A stretch of DNA of 64,000 nucleotides. Source: Devosia sp. Root413D1 (GTDB taxonomy: Bacteria > Pseudomonadota > Alphaproteobacteria > Rhizobiales > Devosiaceae). The translations under genes and the position numbers were made by a program. The notes beneath the pieces are model-generated. The model did no database searches. It saw only the letters and a program-made list of their open reading frames with translations, and was not told the origin of the DNA. Of this stretch, positions 1 to 7,928 are shown piece by piece; positions within the stretch are counted from its first letter, which is position 1, and each line of letters opens with the position of its first letter. The stretch is from positions 186,001 through 250,000 of the forward strand of contig NZ_LMEA01000011.1 in the NCBI RefSeq assembly GCF_001425235.1, in the 5' to 3' direction.

Positions 1-541
1 CGCCCTCCATCGGCGCCAAGACGCCCGCGCTGTTCAGCTCCATCGGCAGGGCATCGCCATGCTCGTTGACCGAAGGCGGACAATCGACCAGCGGCGGCGC
101 CGCGGCTGCATCAGCCGAAGCCGCGCCATGCCCGGCCGCTGGCTCAGCAGCCGCATCGGCGGCGCACGCCACTTCGATCGGTGCAGGCGCCTGCTCTTCC
201 GCCGGCGCTGCTTCGGCGGGCGCTTCCGCCGCCGGCTCGGCCCCATGCCCACCGGCCTCAGCCACCCCCTCGGGTTCCAGCGGCAGCACCGGAGCGCCAT
301 CACTCAGCGTCGGGCTGGTATCGGCCATCGTGGTATCGGGCGGCAGCGCCATGGTCGGGTCGACCCCGGCCCCACCAGCCGCGGCCGCCCCCGCGTGCTC
401 GCCGCCGCTACCGCCTGCCGCCACCGCGCTGCCCGCGCCGGTCAGCACATAGCCGCCAGTCGTCACCAGCCCGATGCCCTTGAAGAGCAGGAGCGCGGTA
501 GCGGCAGCTATGACGACCGGGAGCAGGCGCGGCGTTTTCAT
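1..541 (-). CDS. MotE-like flagellar protein, N-terminal part (gene runs off the left edge)
   Basis: Only the first ~180 codons are present. The N-terminus (MKTPRLLPVV...) is a short basic stretch and one hydrophobic segment (about residues 7-32), so an inner-membrane anchor or signal. A long Ala/Pro/Glu-rich linker follows. The start codon overlaps the stop of the upstream DUF6468 gene (TGATG at 539-543), so the two are translationally coupled in the fliL-fliM operon. In related alphaproteobacteria this slot holds a MotE/MgtE-N-like protein that assists the flagellar motor. The MgtE-N domain would lie beyond the window, so the name rests on position and composition. Confidence 0.6.
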   Translation of the reverse strand, partial: MKTPRLLPVVIAAATALLLFKGIGLVTTGGYVLTGAGSAVAAGGSGGEHAGAAAAGGAGVDPTMALPPDTTMADTSPTLSDGAPVLPLEPEGVAEAGGHGAEPAAEAPAEAAPAEEQAPAPIEVACAADAAAEPAAGHGAASADAAAAPPLVDCPPSVNEHGDALPMELNSAGVLAPMEG

Positions 542-972
542 CAGGCGGCGTTACCCCTGATGCGCGGACGCATGGAGAGCTGCTGCAGCGCCGACTGCAC
601 CTTGTTGGGCTCATCCAGCCGATCATCGAACGGTTGCGTGCCGCGCGCCGCGCTGGTGATCCGCGCCAGCCGATCCATGATCTGCTGGCCGGCATTAACG
701 TGATTGGCGAGCTCGACGCCGAAACGCTCGGCCTCGCCCAACCGCGTCTCGAGCACCGTCTCGGCTTCCTGCGCCGTGTGCTTGAGCTCCTGGATCGCCG
801 CATTGGCGAGGCCCGTGGCCTGCACCAGGTCGGCCACCATCTGCTTCAGCTCACCACGATCGGCGTGCAGCCGCTTCAGGCGCTGGTTGAGGATCACGCA
901 ATAGCCGATTGTCGTGGCGAGCAAAATCGTAACCAGCGTTTCGATCACGATTCCCAACGGCAAACCGAACAT
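541..972 (-). CDS. DUF6468 flagellar-operon membrane protein
   Basis: A 143-residue protein with one N-terminal transmembrane helix (about residues 5-27). A long charged helical region follows (LKRLHADRGELKQMVADL, then alternating E/R/L), likely a coiled coil facing the cytoplasm. The gene sits directly after fliM with a one-base overlap at 972 and just before the MotE-like gene. I recognise the family as the DUF6468 proteins that accompany fliM in alphaproteobacterial flagellar operons. Its exact function is unknown; a role in motor or switch assembly is inferred from position only. Confidence 0.75.
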   Translation of the reverse strand: MFGLPLGIVIETLVTILLATTIGYCVILNQRLKRLHADRGELKQMVADLVQATGLANAAIQELKHTAQEAETVLETRLGEAERFGVELANHVNAGQQIMDRLARITSAARGTQPFDDRLDEPNKVQSALQQLSMRPRIRGNAA

Positions 973-2138
973 CAGCGGCCCTCCTGCTTGTTTTCATCGA
1001 TGGCTTCGAAGGCCGCCATCGTTACCTTCGGCGCGTTCAGCGGGCGCGACACGCGCACCGACACATGGTTGCCGATATGCCCCATGATCGCTTCGGTGAG
1101 ATCGACATTGCCGCACCTCAGCCCAATCGGGTCGCTCGGGGTGCGGTCGAACATCACCGTGTCGCCCGGCTGCATCGACAGCACCCGGCTGAGCGGCAGA
1201 TCCATCTCATGCAGGATCGCGTCGACTTCGACATCGGCGGCAAATATTTCGGTGGCGAGATGGCCTTCCCAGATCGGGTCGCGGCCGAACTTCTCGCCCA
1301 TATACATCTGCAACAACTGCTCGCGGATCGGCTCGATCGTCGCGTAGGGCAGCAGGATTTCTATCTTGCCGCCGCGATCGTCCATCTCGATCCTGAGTTC
1401 GATCAGGATCGCCGCATTGGCCGGGCGCGAGATGGCGGCAAAGCGCGGGTTGGTTTCCAGCCGCTCGACGCGGAAGTTGACCTCGGTCACCGGCTCGAAG
1501 GCGCGATGCGTGTCCTCGAGGATCACCTCGATCATCCGCCGCGCCAGCGCCATCTCGATGGTGGTGTAGGGCCGGCCCTCGACCCGGATCTGCCCGCCGA
1601 CGCGGCGACCGCCGAGCAGCACGTCGATCATCGAGTAAATCAGCGAGGAGTCGACGGTGAGGAGACCGTAGTTCTCCCACTCCTCGGCCTTGATCACCGA
1701 GAGGATGGCCGGCAGCGGAATGGAATTGAGGTAGTCGCCGAAGCGCACCGAGGAGATCGAGTCGAGCGCCACTTCGACATTGTCGGAGGTAAAATTGCGC
1801 AGCGAGGTCGTCGCCAGCCGGACCAGCCGGTCGAAGACGATTTCGAGCATCGGCAGGCGCTCGTAGGAGACCAGCGCCGAGTTGATCAGCGCCTGCACTC
1901 CGGTGAGCTCGGCGCCGCCGCCGGCATTGGGATCGAAGCCGAGCAGGCTGTCGATCTCATCCTGGTTCAGCACCCGGTCGGCGGCCCCGGCCTCAACGCT
2001 GTCGGCCTCGAGCATGGCGGCCCACTCGGCGCCCATGTCGTCCTCGGCCGCCTTGGCGGGCGCGGATGCGCCACTGCTGGCCGGATCCAGCCCCCATTCG
2101 TCGCTCAGTTTGTCCTGTTCGCCGGGACCAGCCATCAC
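972..2138 (-). CDS. fliM: Flagellar motor switch protein FliM
   Basis: A 388-residue FliM, the C-ring protein linking FliG to FliN and normally the docking point for CheY-P. The conserved motif LNQDEIDSLLGF lies at residues 57-68 rather than at the extreme N-terminus, behind an acidic, Ala-rich extension. The central domain (from NLTSDNVEV-like sequence through the YATIEPIREQL region) and the C-terminal SpoA/FliN-like domain (around LPLSRVLSMQPGDTVMF) are intact. The N-terminus reads MMAGPG, so the start is 2138 or the next ATG at 2135. It overlaps fliL by four bases, and the two genes are co-transcribed leftward with DUF6468 and the MotE-like gene. Confidence 0.96.
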   Translation of the reverse strand: MMAGPGEQDKLSDEWGLDPASSGASAPAKAAEDDMGAEWAAMLEADSVEAGAADRVLNQDEIDSLLGFDPNAGGGAELTGVQALINSALVSYERLPMLEIVFDRLVRLATTSLRNFTSDNVEVALDSISSVRFGDYLNSIPLPAILSVIKAEEWENYGLLTVDSSLIYSMIDVLLGGRRVGGQIRVEGRPYTTIEMALARRMIEVILEDTHRAFEPVTEVNFRVERLETNPRFAAISRPANAAILIELRIEMDDRGGKIEILLPYATIEPIREQLLQMYMGEKFGRDPIWEGHLATEIFAADVEVDAILHEMDLPLSRVLSMQPGDTVMFDRTPSDPIGLRCGNVDLTEAIMGHIGNHVSVRVSRPLNAPKVTMAAFEAIDENKQEGR

Positions 2139-2620
2139 TGCACCAGGATTTCCTTGAACAGGATCGAATCCACCTGCGCCGGGAAGATCGCGATGTTGAC
2201 GCGCCGGCGCAGCTCTTCCTTGAGGCGGTAGATACCGGCCGAGCCTTCGAGGTCGGTCTTGCGCAGCTCGCGCAGGTAGACCTGGAACGCGTCGACCACC
2301 TTGGCCATGCGCGGCTGGATCTCGGTCATCACCTCTTCATTGGCGACTTCCAGCGCCACGGTGAGCTTCATGAACTGCTCGCGTTCGCCATCACCGCGCA
2401 GGTTCACCGTCATGGTCGGCAGGTTGAAGATGAAGGTCTCGGGCACCGCCGCGAGATGCGTCTCGTCCGGCTTGGGCCCCGAAAAGAACAGGAAATATAC
2501 CGCGGCGCCGCCGCCGAGCAGCACCACGACTGCAGCGACCATGGCGATCAGCATGATGGGCAGCTTCTTCTTCGCGGGTGCGGCGCCTTCGCCACCCTCG
2601 ATATCGGCTTCAGCCGCCAT
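2135..2620 (-). CDS. fliL: Flagellar basal body-associated protein FliL
   Basis: A 161-residue FliL with a Lys-flanked transmembrane helix at about residues 21-45 and a periplasmic domain. That domain carries FliL-typical features: a strand with TMTVNLRGDGEREQFMKLTV, then a helical region with Pro/Arg around EIQPRMAKVVDAFQVYLREL. FliL rings the stator units and supports motor torque or stability. This is the first gene of the leftward operon fliL-fliM-DUF6468-MotE-like. Its promoter must lie in the 2621-2897 gap shared with flgF. Confidence 0.95.
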   Translation of the reverse strand: MAAEADIEGGEGAAPAKKKLPIMLIAMVAAVVVLLGGGAAVYFLFFSGPKPDETHLAAVPETFIFNLPTMTVNLRGDGEREQFMKLTVALEVANEEVMTEIQPRMAKVVDAFQVYLRELRKTDLEGSAGIYRLKEELRRRVNIAIFPAQVDSILFKEILVQ

Positions 2621-2706
2621 GCCCCAAACCCCTGCCCCACCGGACGATTCCAGTCAGGATCGAGCTAATCGCCCGAGGGTTAACGATTGGTTACGAACTG
2701 CATCAA

Positions 2707-2768
2707 CCCGGCACAAATTGCCGGGCAGTTTTTGCCACGCGCCCTGCCGGATGGCACGTCCTGCCGGG
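2707..2768. promoter_or_regulatory. Cluster of CCCGGCA-N5-TGCCGGG palindromes (putative FlbD-type activator sites)
   Basis: Three related palindromes lie between fliL and flgF. Site 1 (2707-2725) is perfect, CCCGGCA-caaat-TGCCGGG. Site 2 (2721-2739) is CCGGGCA-gtttt-TGCCACG and overlaps site 1. Site 3 (2750-2768) keeps GGCA-cgtcc-TGCCGGG. The same palindrome occurs upstream of flgI (23434-23452 and 23477-23495) and of the first flagellin (26104-26122). The position 45-90 bases above a sigma-54-like promoter suits an enhancer-binding activator. Assigning FlbD is an inference from the neighbouring fliX gene. Confidence 0.6.
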
Positions 2769-2812
2769 CCACACCCTGATCTAACTGATTGATTTTGCTT
2801 GATATCGCGACT

Positions 2813-2828
2813 TGGCATGGTTGCTGCA
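2813..2828 (+). promoter_or_regulatory. Sigma-54-type -24/-12 promoter of the flgF operon
   Basis: TGGCATGGTTGCTGCA matches TGGCACG-N4-TTGCA with two mismatches and keeps the invariant GG-N10-GC spacing. It lies about 70 bases above the flgF ATG at 2898. It also falls inside the open frame upstream of that ATG, which argues against starts further upstream. The palindrome cluster at 2707-2768 is correctly placed for an activator. Confidence 0.6.
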
Positions 2829-2897
2829 GTGTTAATGGCGAGCCTGACGGCCTGGGGAGGTCGGACGGTTCGGGGACGTAACGGGGACTTCGGCGCC

Positions 2898-3635
2898 ATG
2901 GAAAATGCGCAGCTCATCGGATTGTCGCGGCAGATCGCCTTGCAGCGGCAGATGGATGTGGTGGCGAATAACATCGCCAACATCAACACGACCGGATTCA
3001 AATCCGAACAGCTGCTGTTCGAGGAGTACCTGATGCCGGTTGCCCGGGATCGCGACTTCCCGACGCTCGATCAGTCCCTCAGCTACACCGACGACTGGAC
3101 CACCATCCACGATATGTCCGGCGGCGCGCTGGTAGAGACCGGCAACCCGCTGGATGTGGCCCTGCGGGGCGACGGCTTCCTCGCCGTCGAGACCACCGCC
3201 GGCGAGCGCTACACCCGATCCGGCTCACTCGCCATCGATACCACCGGCACGCTGGTCGATCTCAACGGCAACCCGGTGCTCGGCATTGGCGGCCCGATCC
3301 AGTTCACCGCCGGCGAGACCGACATCATGATCGGCGAGGACGGTTCGGTCTCATCGAGTGCCGGCCAGAAGGGGCGCCTGCGCATCGTCGAGTTCGCCGA
3401 CCCGCAGTCGACCACCCGCGAAGGCAGCAACCTGTGGGCCGGTACCGACCCGATCGAAGCGACAGCGACCCAGGTGCTGCAGGGCTCGATCGAGAAATCC
3501 AACGTCAACGGCGTCGGTGAGATGACCGAGATGATCCGCGTGCAGCGCGCCTACGAGAGCGCCGCCTCGCTGATCTCCAAGCAGGACGACCAGCGCCGCA
3601 CGGCGATCCAGAAACTCGGCAACCTCAACGGCTGA
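2898..3635 (+). CDS. flgF: Flagellar basal-body rod protein FlgF
   Basis: A 245-residue proximal-rod protein. The N-terminus (MENAQLIGLSRQIALQRQMDVVANNIANINTTGFKSE) is the typical rod/hook ANNIANxxTxGFK motif. The C-terminus keeps the conserved helix (SNVNGVGEMTEMIRVQRAYESAASLI). I chose the ATG at 2898 because the family motif begins there and the putative sigma-54 promoter lies upstream inside the longer frame. It is the first gene of flgF-flgG-flgA-flgH, with 14 bases to flgG. Confidence 0.96.
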   Translation: MENAQLIGLSRQIALQRQMDVVANNIANINTTGFKSEQLLFEEYLMPVARDRDFPTLDQSLSYTDDWTTIHDMSGGALVETGNPLDVALRGDGFLAVETTAGERYTRSGSLAIDTTGTLVDLNGNPVLGIGGPIQFTAGETDIMIGEDGSVSSSAGQKGRLRIVEFADPQSTTREGSNLWAGTDPIEATATQVLQGSIEKSNVNGVGEMTEMIRVQRAYESAASLISKQDDQRRTAIQKLGNLNG

Positions 3636-3649
3636 TCGGAGCAGATAAG

Positions 3650-4435
3650 ATGAAAGCCCTCTACATCGCTTCGACCGGCATGGCCGCCCAGGAACGCAAC
3701 GTCGAAGTCATTTCCAACAACATCGCGAACATGCGCACCACCGGCTACAAGCGGGCGCGTGCCGAGTTCCAGGATCTGCTCTACCAGGTCCAGCGCCAGG
3801 CCGGCAGCACCACCTCCGAGGCGGGCACCATGGCGCCGGTCGGCATCGAGGTCGGCTCCGGCGTACGCACCGCGGCGACGCCGCGCGTCATGAGCCAGGG
3901 CAGCGTCGCCCCGACCGAGAAGGAACTCGACGTCGCCATTCGCGGCGAAGGCTTCTTCGTCGTGCAGATGCCCGACGGCCGTACCGGCTACACCCGCGAC
4001 GGCTCATTCGAGCGCAGCCCCGAGGGGCAACTGGTCAATGTCGACGGCTACGAGATCCAGCCCGGCATCACCATTCCCGGCAATGCCAACTCGGTGTCGA
4101 TCAGCCCCGATGGTACGGTCGAGGTGTTCCTCGACAACGACACCACCCCGACCACGGTCGGGCAGCTGCAACTGGCGCGCTTCGTCAACAAGGCGGGCCT
4201 CTCCTCAGCCGGTAACAACCTGTTCGTCGAGACCGCCTCGAGCGGCCCGGCGCAGATCGGCACGCCGAACCAGGACGGCATGGGCGACCTGCTGCAGGAA
4301 TATCTCGAAGCCAGTAACGTCAACTCCGTCACCGAAATTGCCGACCTGATTGCCGCTCAGCGCGCCTACGAGATGAACGCCCGCGTCATCTCCGGTGCCG
4401 ACGAGATGATGCAGTCGGCCAGCCAGCTGCGCTGA
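3650..4435 (+). CDS. flgG: Flagellar distal rod protein FlgG
   Basis: A 261-residue distal-rod protein of normal length. The N-terminal motif (MKALYIASTGMAAQERNVEVISNNIANMRTTGYKRARAEF) carries the rod signature. The extended segment that follows (QVQRQAGSTTSEAGT) is the FlgG-specific insertion. The C-terminal helix (EYLEASNVNSVTEIADLIAAQRAYEMNARVI) pairs with the N-terminal helix in the assembled rod. It lies between flgF and flgA with gaps of about 14 bases on both sides and SD-like purine runs. Confidence 0.97.
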   Translation: MKALYIASTGMAAQERNVEVISNNIANMRTTGYKRARAEFQDLLYQVQRQAGSTTSEAGTMAPVGIEVGSGVRTAATPRVMSQGSVAPTEKELDVAIRGEGFFVVQMPDGRTGYTRDGSFERSPEGQLVNVDGYEIQPGITIPGNANSVSISPDGTVEVFLDNDTTPTTVGQLQLARFVNKAGLSSAGNNLFVETASSGPAQIGTPNQDGMGDLLQEYLEASNVNSVTEIADLIAAQRAYEMNARVISGADEMMQSASQLR

Positions 4436-4449
4436 TCGGGAGAAGCTAG

Positions 4450-5397
4450 ATGCAGAAGTTCATCCTCCCTGCCCTGTTCCTGGCCTTCACCGGCTCCACC
4501 GCATTCGCGGTGCCGGTGCTCAAGGCGGAAGTCTCGGTCAACCACCCTGTCATCACTGTCGGCGACATGTTCGAGGATGCCGGCCTCCTCGCCGAGCGCG
4601 CCCTGTTCCGCGCCCCCGAGCCCGGCACTACCGGCATCGTCGGCCTCGACGCCGTGCGCGCCGCCGCCGCCAAAGCCGGGCTTACCGACTACACCCAGGA
4701 TGGCCTGCTCAGCGTCCGCGTCGAACGCCGTGCGACGGTGGTCGACACGACCGTCCTCTCCGGCCTCATCTCCGCTGACCTCGCCGTCCGCGGCTTGCTC
4801 CCGGCTGGTGCCGAGCTCCATACCCGCTTCGATTACCCGGCGCTCAGCTACAATGCCGAAGCGGTCGAGACCCCGGTCACGCTGCTGGCGCTGCGCTACC
4901 AGCCGGGTGCGGCAAGCTTTTCTGCCCGCTTCCAGGTCGCCGGCATGGAACTGCCGGTCGATGTCGCCGGCAGCATCGACCTCTTGGTCGAAGCGCCGCA
5001 CCTCGCCGCCTCGCTGAAGGCCGGCGCCGTGCTGACCCCCGCCGATATCGAGATGAAACGCGTCTCGCTGGCCTTCGCCGACCAGTCCGGCGTCGAGAAC
5101 TTCGACGATCTCGTCGGCAAGCAATTGCGCCACAACTCGCGCGCCGGGGTCATGCTGAAGGCCACCGACGTGACCGAGCCGCTGGCCGTGCGCCGCAATA
5201 CCGAGGTCACCGTGCTGCTGCGCACCGGCCCAATGACGCTGACCGTGGTCGGCCAGTCGCTCGGCGATGCCGTCACCGGCCAGCCGGTGCAGGTGATGAA
5301 CAGCGTAACGCGCAAAATCCTCAACGGCGTCGCGACCGCCGGCGGCGCGGTGGAAATCACCACCGCCGCCACCAAGCTTCAGGTCGCCGGGCTGTGA
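4450..5397 (+). CDS. flgA: Flagellar P-ring assembly chaperone FlgA
   Basis: A 315-residue exported protein with an N-terminal signal peptide (about residues 1-20, MQKFILPALFLAFTGSTAFA). The C-terminal SAF domain runs from about residue 190 (APHLAASLKAGAVLTPADIEMKRV) through VGKQLRHNSRAGVMLKATDV. FlgA is the periplasmic chaperone for P-ring (FlgI) assembly. It is longer than enteric FlgA (about 219 residues), as usual in alphaproteobacteria, with an extra N-terminal region. The stop overlaps the upstream edge of flgH. Confidence 0.92.
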   Translation: MQKFILPALFLAFTGSTAFAVPVLKAEVSVNHPVITVGDMFEDAGLLAERALFRAPEPGTTGIVGLDAVRAAAAKAGLTDYTQDGLLSVRVERRATVVDTTVLSGLISADLAVRGLLPAGAELHTRFDYPALSYNAEAVETPVTLLALRYQPGAASFSARFQVAGMELPVDVAGSIDLLVEAPHLAASLKAGAVLTPADIEMKRVSLAFADQSGVENFDDLVGKQLRHNSRAGVMLKATDVTEPLAVRRNTEVTVLLRTGPMTLTVVGQSLGDAVTGQPVQVMNSVTRKILNGVATAGGAVEITTAATKLQVAGL

Positions 5398-5411
5398 TGG
5401 GCGAAAGGACA

Positions 5412-6158
5412 ATGAAAATGCACCCGATGAAACTCTTCGCCGCCCTCGCGCTCACCGCCCTCCTCGCCGGGTGCTCGACCATGGACCAGTTGGCCTCTGT
5501 CGGCCAGCAGCCGCGCCTGACGGCCATTTCCGACCCGACCGCCCAGGCCGGCTATCGCCCGGTGCAGATGCCGATGCCGGAACCGGTGGTGGCCTCGTAT
5601 CAGCCCAACTCGCTGTTCTCCAACGAGGCCCGCGGCTTCTTCAAGGATCAGCGCGCCCACAAGATCGGCGACATCCTGACGGTGATGGTCACCATCGACG
5701 ACAGCGCCAAGATCTCGAATTCCACGGATCGCGAGCGCACCTCGTCGTCGGAAGGCAGCGTCGGCGGCGTGCTCGGTTCGATCTTCGGCGGCAAGGTGCC
5801 GCTGGCCGACGTGCAGGCCTCGGGCAAGATCACCACCTCGGGCGACATGGCCGATGGCGGCTCGGGCTCGGTGAACCGCAAGGAAAGCCTCGCCACCCAG
5901 GTCGCCGCCGTCGTGGTGCAGGTGCTGCCCAACGGCAACCTGGTGATCGAGGGCCGACAGGAAGTGCGCGTCAACTTCGAAGTGCGCGAACTGATCGTCG
6001 CCGGCATCGTCCGCCCCGAGGACATTCACGCCGACAACACCATCCCTTCGTCCAAGATCGCCGAAGCCCGCATCTCCTACGGCGGCCGCGGCCAGATCAC
6101 CCAGGTCCAGCAACCCCGCTACGGCCAGCAGATCGCCGACGCGATCCTCCCCTTCTGA
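5412..6158 (+). CDS. flgH: Flagellar L-ring lipoprotein FlgH
   Basis: A 248-residue outer-membrane L-ring protein. The signal peptide ends in the lipobox LLAGC (Cys at about residue 18). The family core is present: NSLFSNEARGFFKDQRAHKIGDILTVMV, ASGKITTSGDMADGGSGSVNRKESLATQVAA and the C-terminal YGGRGQITQVQQPRYGQQIADAILPF. I chose the ATG at 5412 because GAAAGGAC lies just upstream and the lipoprotein signal starts there; an in-frame GTG at 5394 is the alternative. It is the last gene of the flgF operon. Confidence 0.96.
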   Translation: MKMHPMKLFAALALTALLAGCSTMDQLASVGQQPRLTAISDPTAQAGYRPVQMPMPEPVVASYQPNSLFSNEARGFFKDQRAHKIGDILTVMVTIDDSAKISNSTDRERTSSSEGSVGGVLGSIFGGKVPLADVQASGKITTSGDMADGGSGSVNRKESLATQVAAVVVQVLPNGNLVIEGRQEVRVNFEVRELIVAGIVRPEDIHADNTIPSSKIAEARISYGGRGQITQVQQPRYGQQIADAILPF

Positions 6159-6206
6159 TCCCCCAGGGGAGGCGCCTGGCGCCCCCTCCTGATCAGCTTC
6201 CCCATA

Positions 6207-6240
6207 GCTGACGGCACAATCCCCCATTGGTGCCGTCAGC
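6207..6240. terminator. Stem-loop downstream of flgH
   Basis: A perfect 11-base inverted repeat, GCTGACGGCAC / GTGCCGTCAGC (6207-6217 and 6230-6240), with a 12-base loop. It has no T-tract, so it may protect or end the flgFGAH transcript rather than act as a classic intrinsic terminator. Confidence 0.45.
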
Positions 6241-6272
6241 CTCGGCCGGTTCCAGAACAGAACCCGCCCCAG

Positions 6273-6303
6273 AGGGCGCAGTCTCCCCGGCTGCGCCCTT
6301 TCC
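6273..6303 (+). terminator. Intrinsic terminator after the flgF operon
   Basis: Perfect 9-base stem AGGGCGCAG / CTGCGCCCT (6273-6281 and 6291-6299) followed by a short T run. It lies 115 bases after the flgH stop. Confidence 0.6.
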
Positions 6304-6382
6304 CCATTCGTTAGCCAATGGGGAATAGCGAGTAGCGAATGGGGTTTCGCCGTCCTTCCCTATTCGCTACTCACTATTCGCC
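6302..6382. repeat. Palindromic intergenic element (GCGAGTAGCGAAT type)
   Basis: Two nested inverted repeats. CCCCATT/AATGGGG lies at 6302-6323. A near-perfect ~25-base pair of arms follows: 6320-6344 (GGGGAATAGCGAGTAGCGAA...) and 6354-6382 (its complement with few mismatches). It has no coding potential and abuts the carboxypeptidase start region. It looks like a REP-type element. Confidence 0.6.
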
Positions 6383-6403
6383 ACTCGCTTGTTGGAGTTC
6401 CTG

Positions 6404-7915
6404 ATGCCCTCTCCCAATTCCGCCTTCTCCAAACTCGACGTGCTGAGCCGCAAGCTGGAAGCCATCGAGCATGCGCAGTCGATGCTGGGTGTCGACGAGG
6501 CGGTGATGATGCCGGTCGGCGGTGGCGAAAAGCGCGCCGAAACCATGTCGATGCTGGCCGGCATGTACCACGAGATGGCCACCGCGCCTGAAGTCGGCGA
6601 CTGGCTCGGCGATGCCGAGGCCGAGCCGCTCGACGAGATGCAGGGCCTCGCCATCCGCGAGTTCCGCCGCGTCCATACCAACATGACCTGCCTCTCGGCC
6701 GATTTCGTCCGGAAGCAGGTCAACGCCCGCATCCGCGCCGAACAGCTCTGGCGCGAGCTGCGGCCGAGCGGCGACTGGGCCGGCTTCCTGCCGGCCTTCG
6801 AAGGTCTCGTCGCCACCGCTCGCGAAGAAGCGCAGCTGCGCGCCGACGTGCTCGGCCTTTCGCGCTATGACGCGCTGATGGAGCAGTATGACCCCGGCAA
6901 CCGCGTCGCCGAGGTGGCGCCGGTGCTCAACGACCTCAAGACGTTCCTCAGGGATTTCGTCCCGGCGGCCCTCGCGCACCAGGAAGAAAAGCTGGCCAGC
7001 CGCCCGCTGAAGCCGCTCAACGCCCCGTTCGCCATCGACAAGCAGAAGGCGCTGGGCCTCGTGATGATGGAGGCTGTCGGCTTCGATTTCGCGCACGGCC
7101 GTCTCGACGTCTCACACCACCCGTTCTGTGGTGGCGTGCCCACCGATATCCGGATGACCACCCGCTACACCGAGGGCGAGTTCCTCACCTCGCTGATGGG
7201 CATCCTGCATGAGACCGGGCACGGCCTCTACGAGCAGGGCCTACCCAAGGAATGGACGCACTGGCCGGTCGGTCGCGCCCGTGGCATGGCCATGCACGAG
7301 AGCCAGAGCCTGTTCGTCGAAAAGCAGATCGCCCGCTCGCCCGAGTTCTGGGAATGGGCCATGCCGCATGTGCGTGAAAAACTTGGCGAAGACGCCATTG
7401 CCGGCTGGGACCTCGAAGACGTGCTGGCGCATGTCCATCTCATCGAACGCGGCCTGATTCGCGTCGATGCCGACGAGGCCACCTACCCGCTGCATGTCAT
7501 CCTCCGCTTCGAGCTGGAGCAGGACCTGATCAGCGGCAAGTTGGCGCCCAAAGATGTGCCGGAGGCCTGGGACGCCAAGATGCGCGAGTATCTGGGGCTC
7601 TCGACCATCGACAACATGAAGGATGGCCCGATGCAGGACGTGCATTGGCCGTCGGGCGCCATCGGCTACTTCCCCAGCTACACGCTGGGCGCCATCATCG
7701 CGGCGCAGCTCTGGAGCGCCATCGAGCGCGACCAGCCGAACGCCCGCGAGGACATGCGCAATGGCCGCTTCGTCGGCATCAACGACTGGCGGCGGGAGAA
7801 GGTCTGGAGCCAGGCGAGCAAGTACTCGACGCCCGAGCTGCTGCAGCGCGCCACCGGCGAGAAGCTGAACTCCAAGCACTTCCAGGAGCACCTGACGCAC
7901 CGCTACCTGGGCTGA
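6404..7915 (+). CDS. M32-family metallocarboxypeptidase
   Basis: A 503-residue thermostable-carboxypeptidase-1-like zinc enzyme removing C-terminal amino acids from peptides, probably cytoplasmic (no signal peptide). The zinc motif HETGH is at residues 269-273. The second family motif MHESQSLFVE supplies Glu299 as third ligand. Upstream VSHHPF and TDIRMTTRY and downstream LHVILRFELEQDLISG are M32 landmarks. The length is normal (about 500). I chose the ATG at 6404, with TTGGAG six bases upstream, over an in-frame TTG at 6389. It is followed 13 bases later by an MFS gene. Confidence 0.93.
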   Translation: MPSPNSAFSKLDVLSRKLEAIEHAQSMLGVDEAVMMPVGGGEKRAETMSMLAGMYHEMATAPEVGDWLGDAEAEPLDEMQGLAIREFRRVHTNMTCLSADFVRKQVNARIRAEQLWRELRPSGDWAGFLPAFEGLVATAREEAQLRADVLGLSRYDALMEQYDPGNRVAEVAPVLNDLKTFLRDFVPAALAHQEEKLASRPLKPLNAPFAIDKQKALGLVMMEAVGFDFAHGRLDVSHHPFCGGVPTDIRMTTRYTEGEFLTSLMGILHETGHGLYEQGLPKEWTHWPVGRARGMAMHESQSLFVEKQIARSPEFWEWAMPHVREKLGEDAIAGWDLEDVLAHVHLIERGLIRVDADEATYPLHVILRFELEQDLISGKLAPKDVPEAWDAKMREYLGLSTIDNMKDGPMQDVHWPSGAIGYFPSYTLGAIIAAQLWSAIERDQPNAREDMRNGRFVGINDWRREKVWSQASKYSTPELLQRATGEKLNSKHFQEHLTHRYLG

Positions 7916-7928
7916 TCGGGGGTAAGCC

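Noticed and set aside
1065-2231. A 388-codon open frame on the plus strand opposite fliM
   Set aside because: It is the antisense shadow of fliM, with charged low-complexity translation and no family resemblance. High GC in third positions makes long antisense frames common here.
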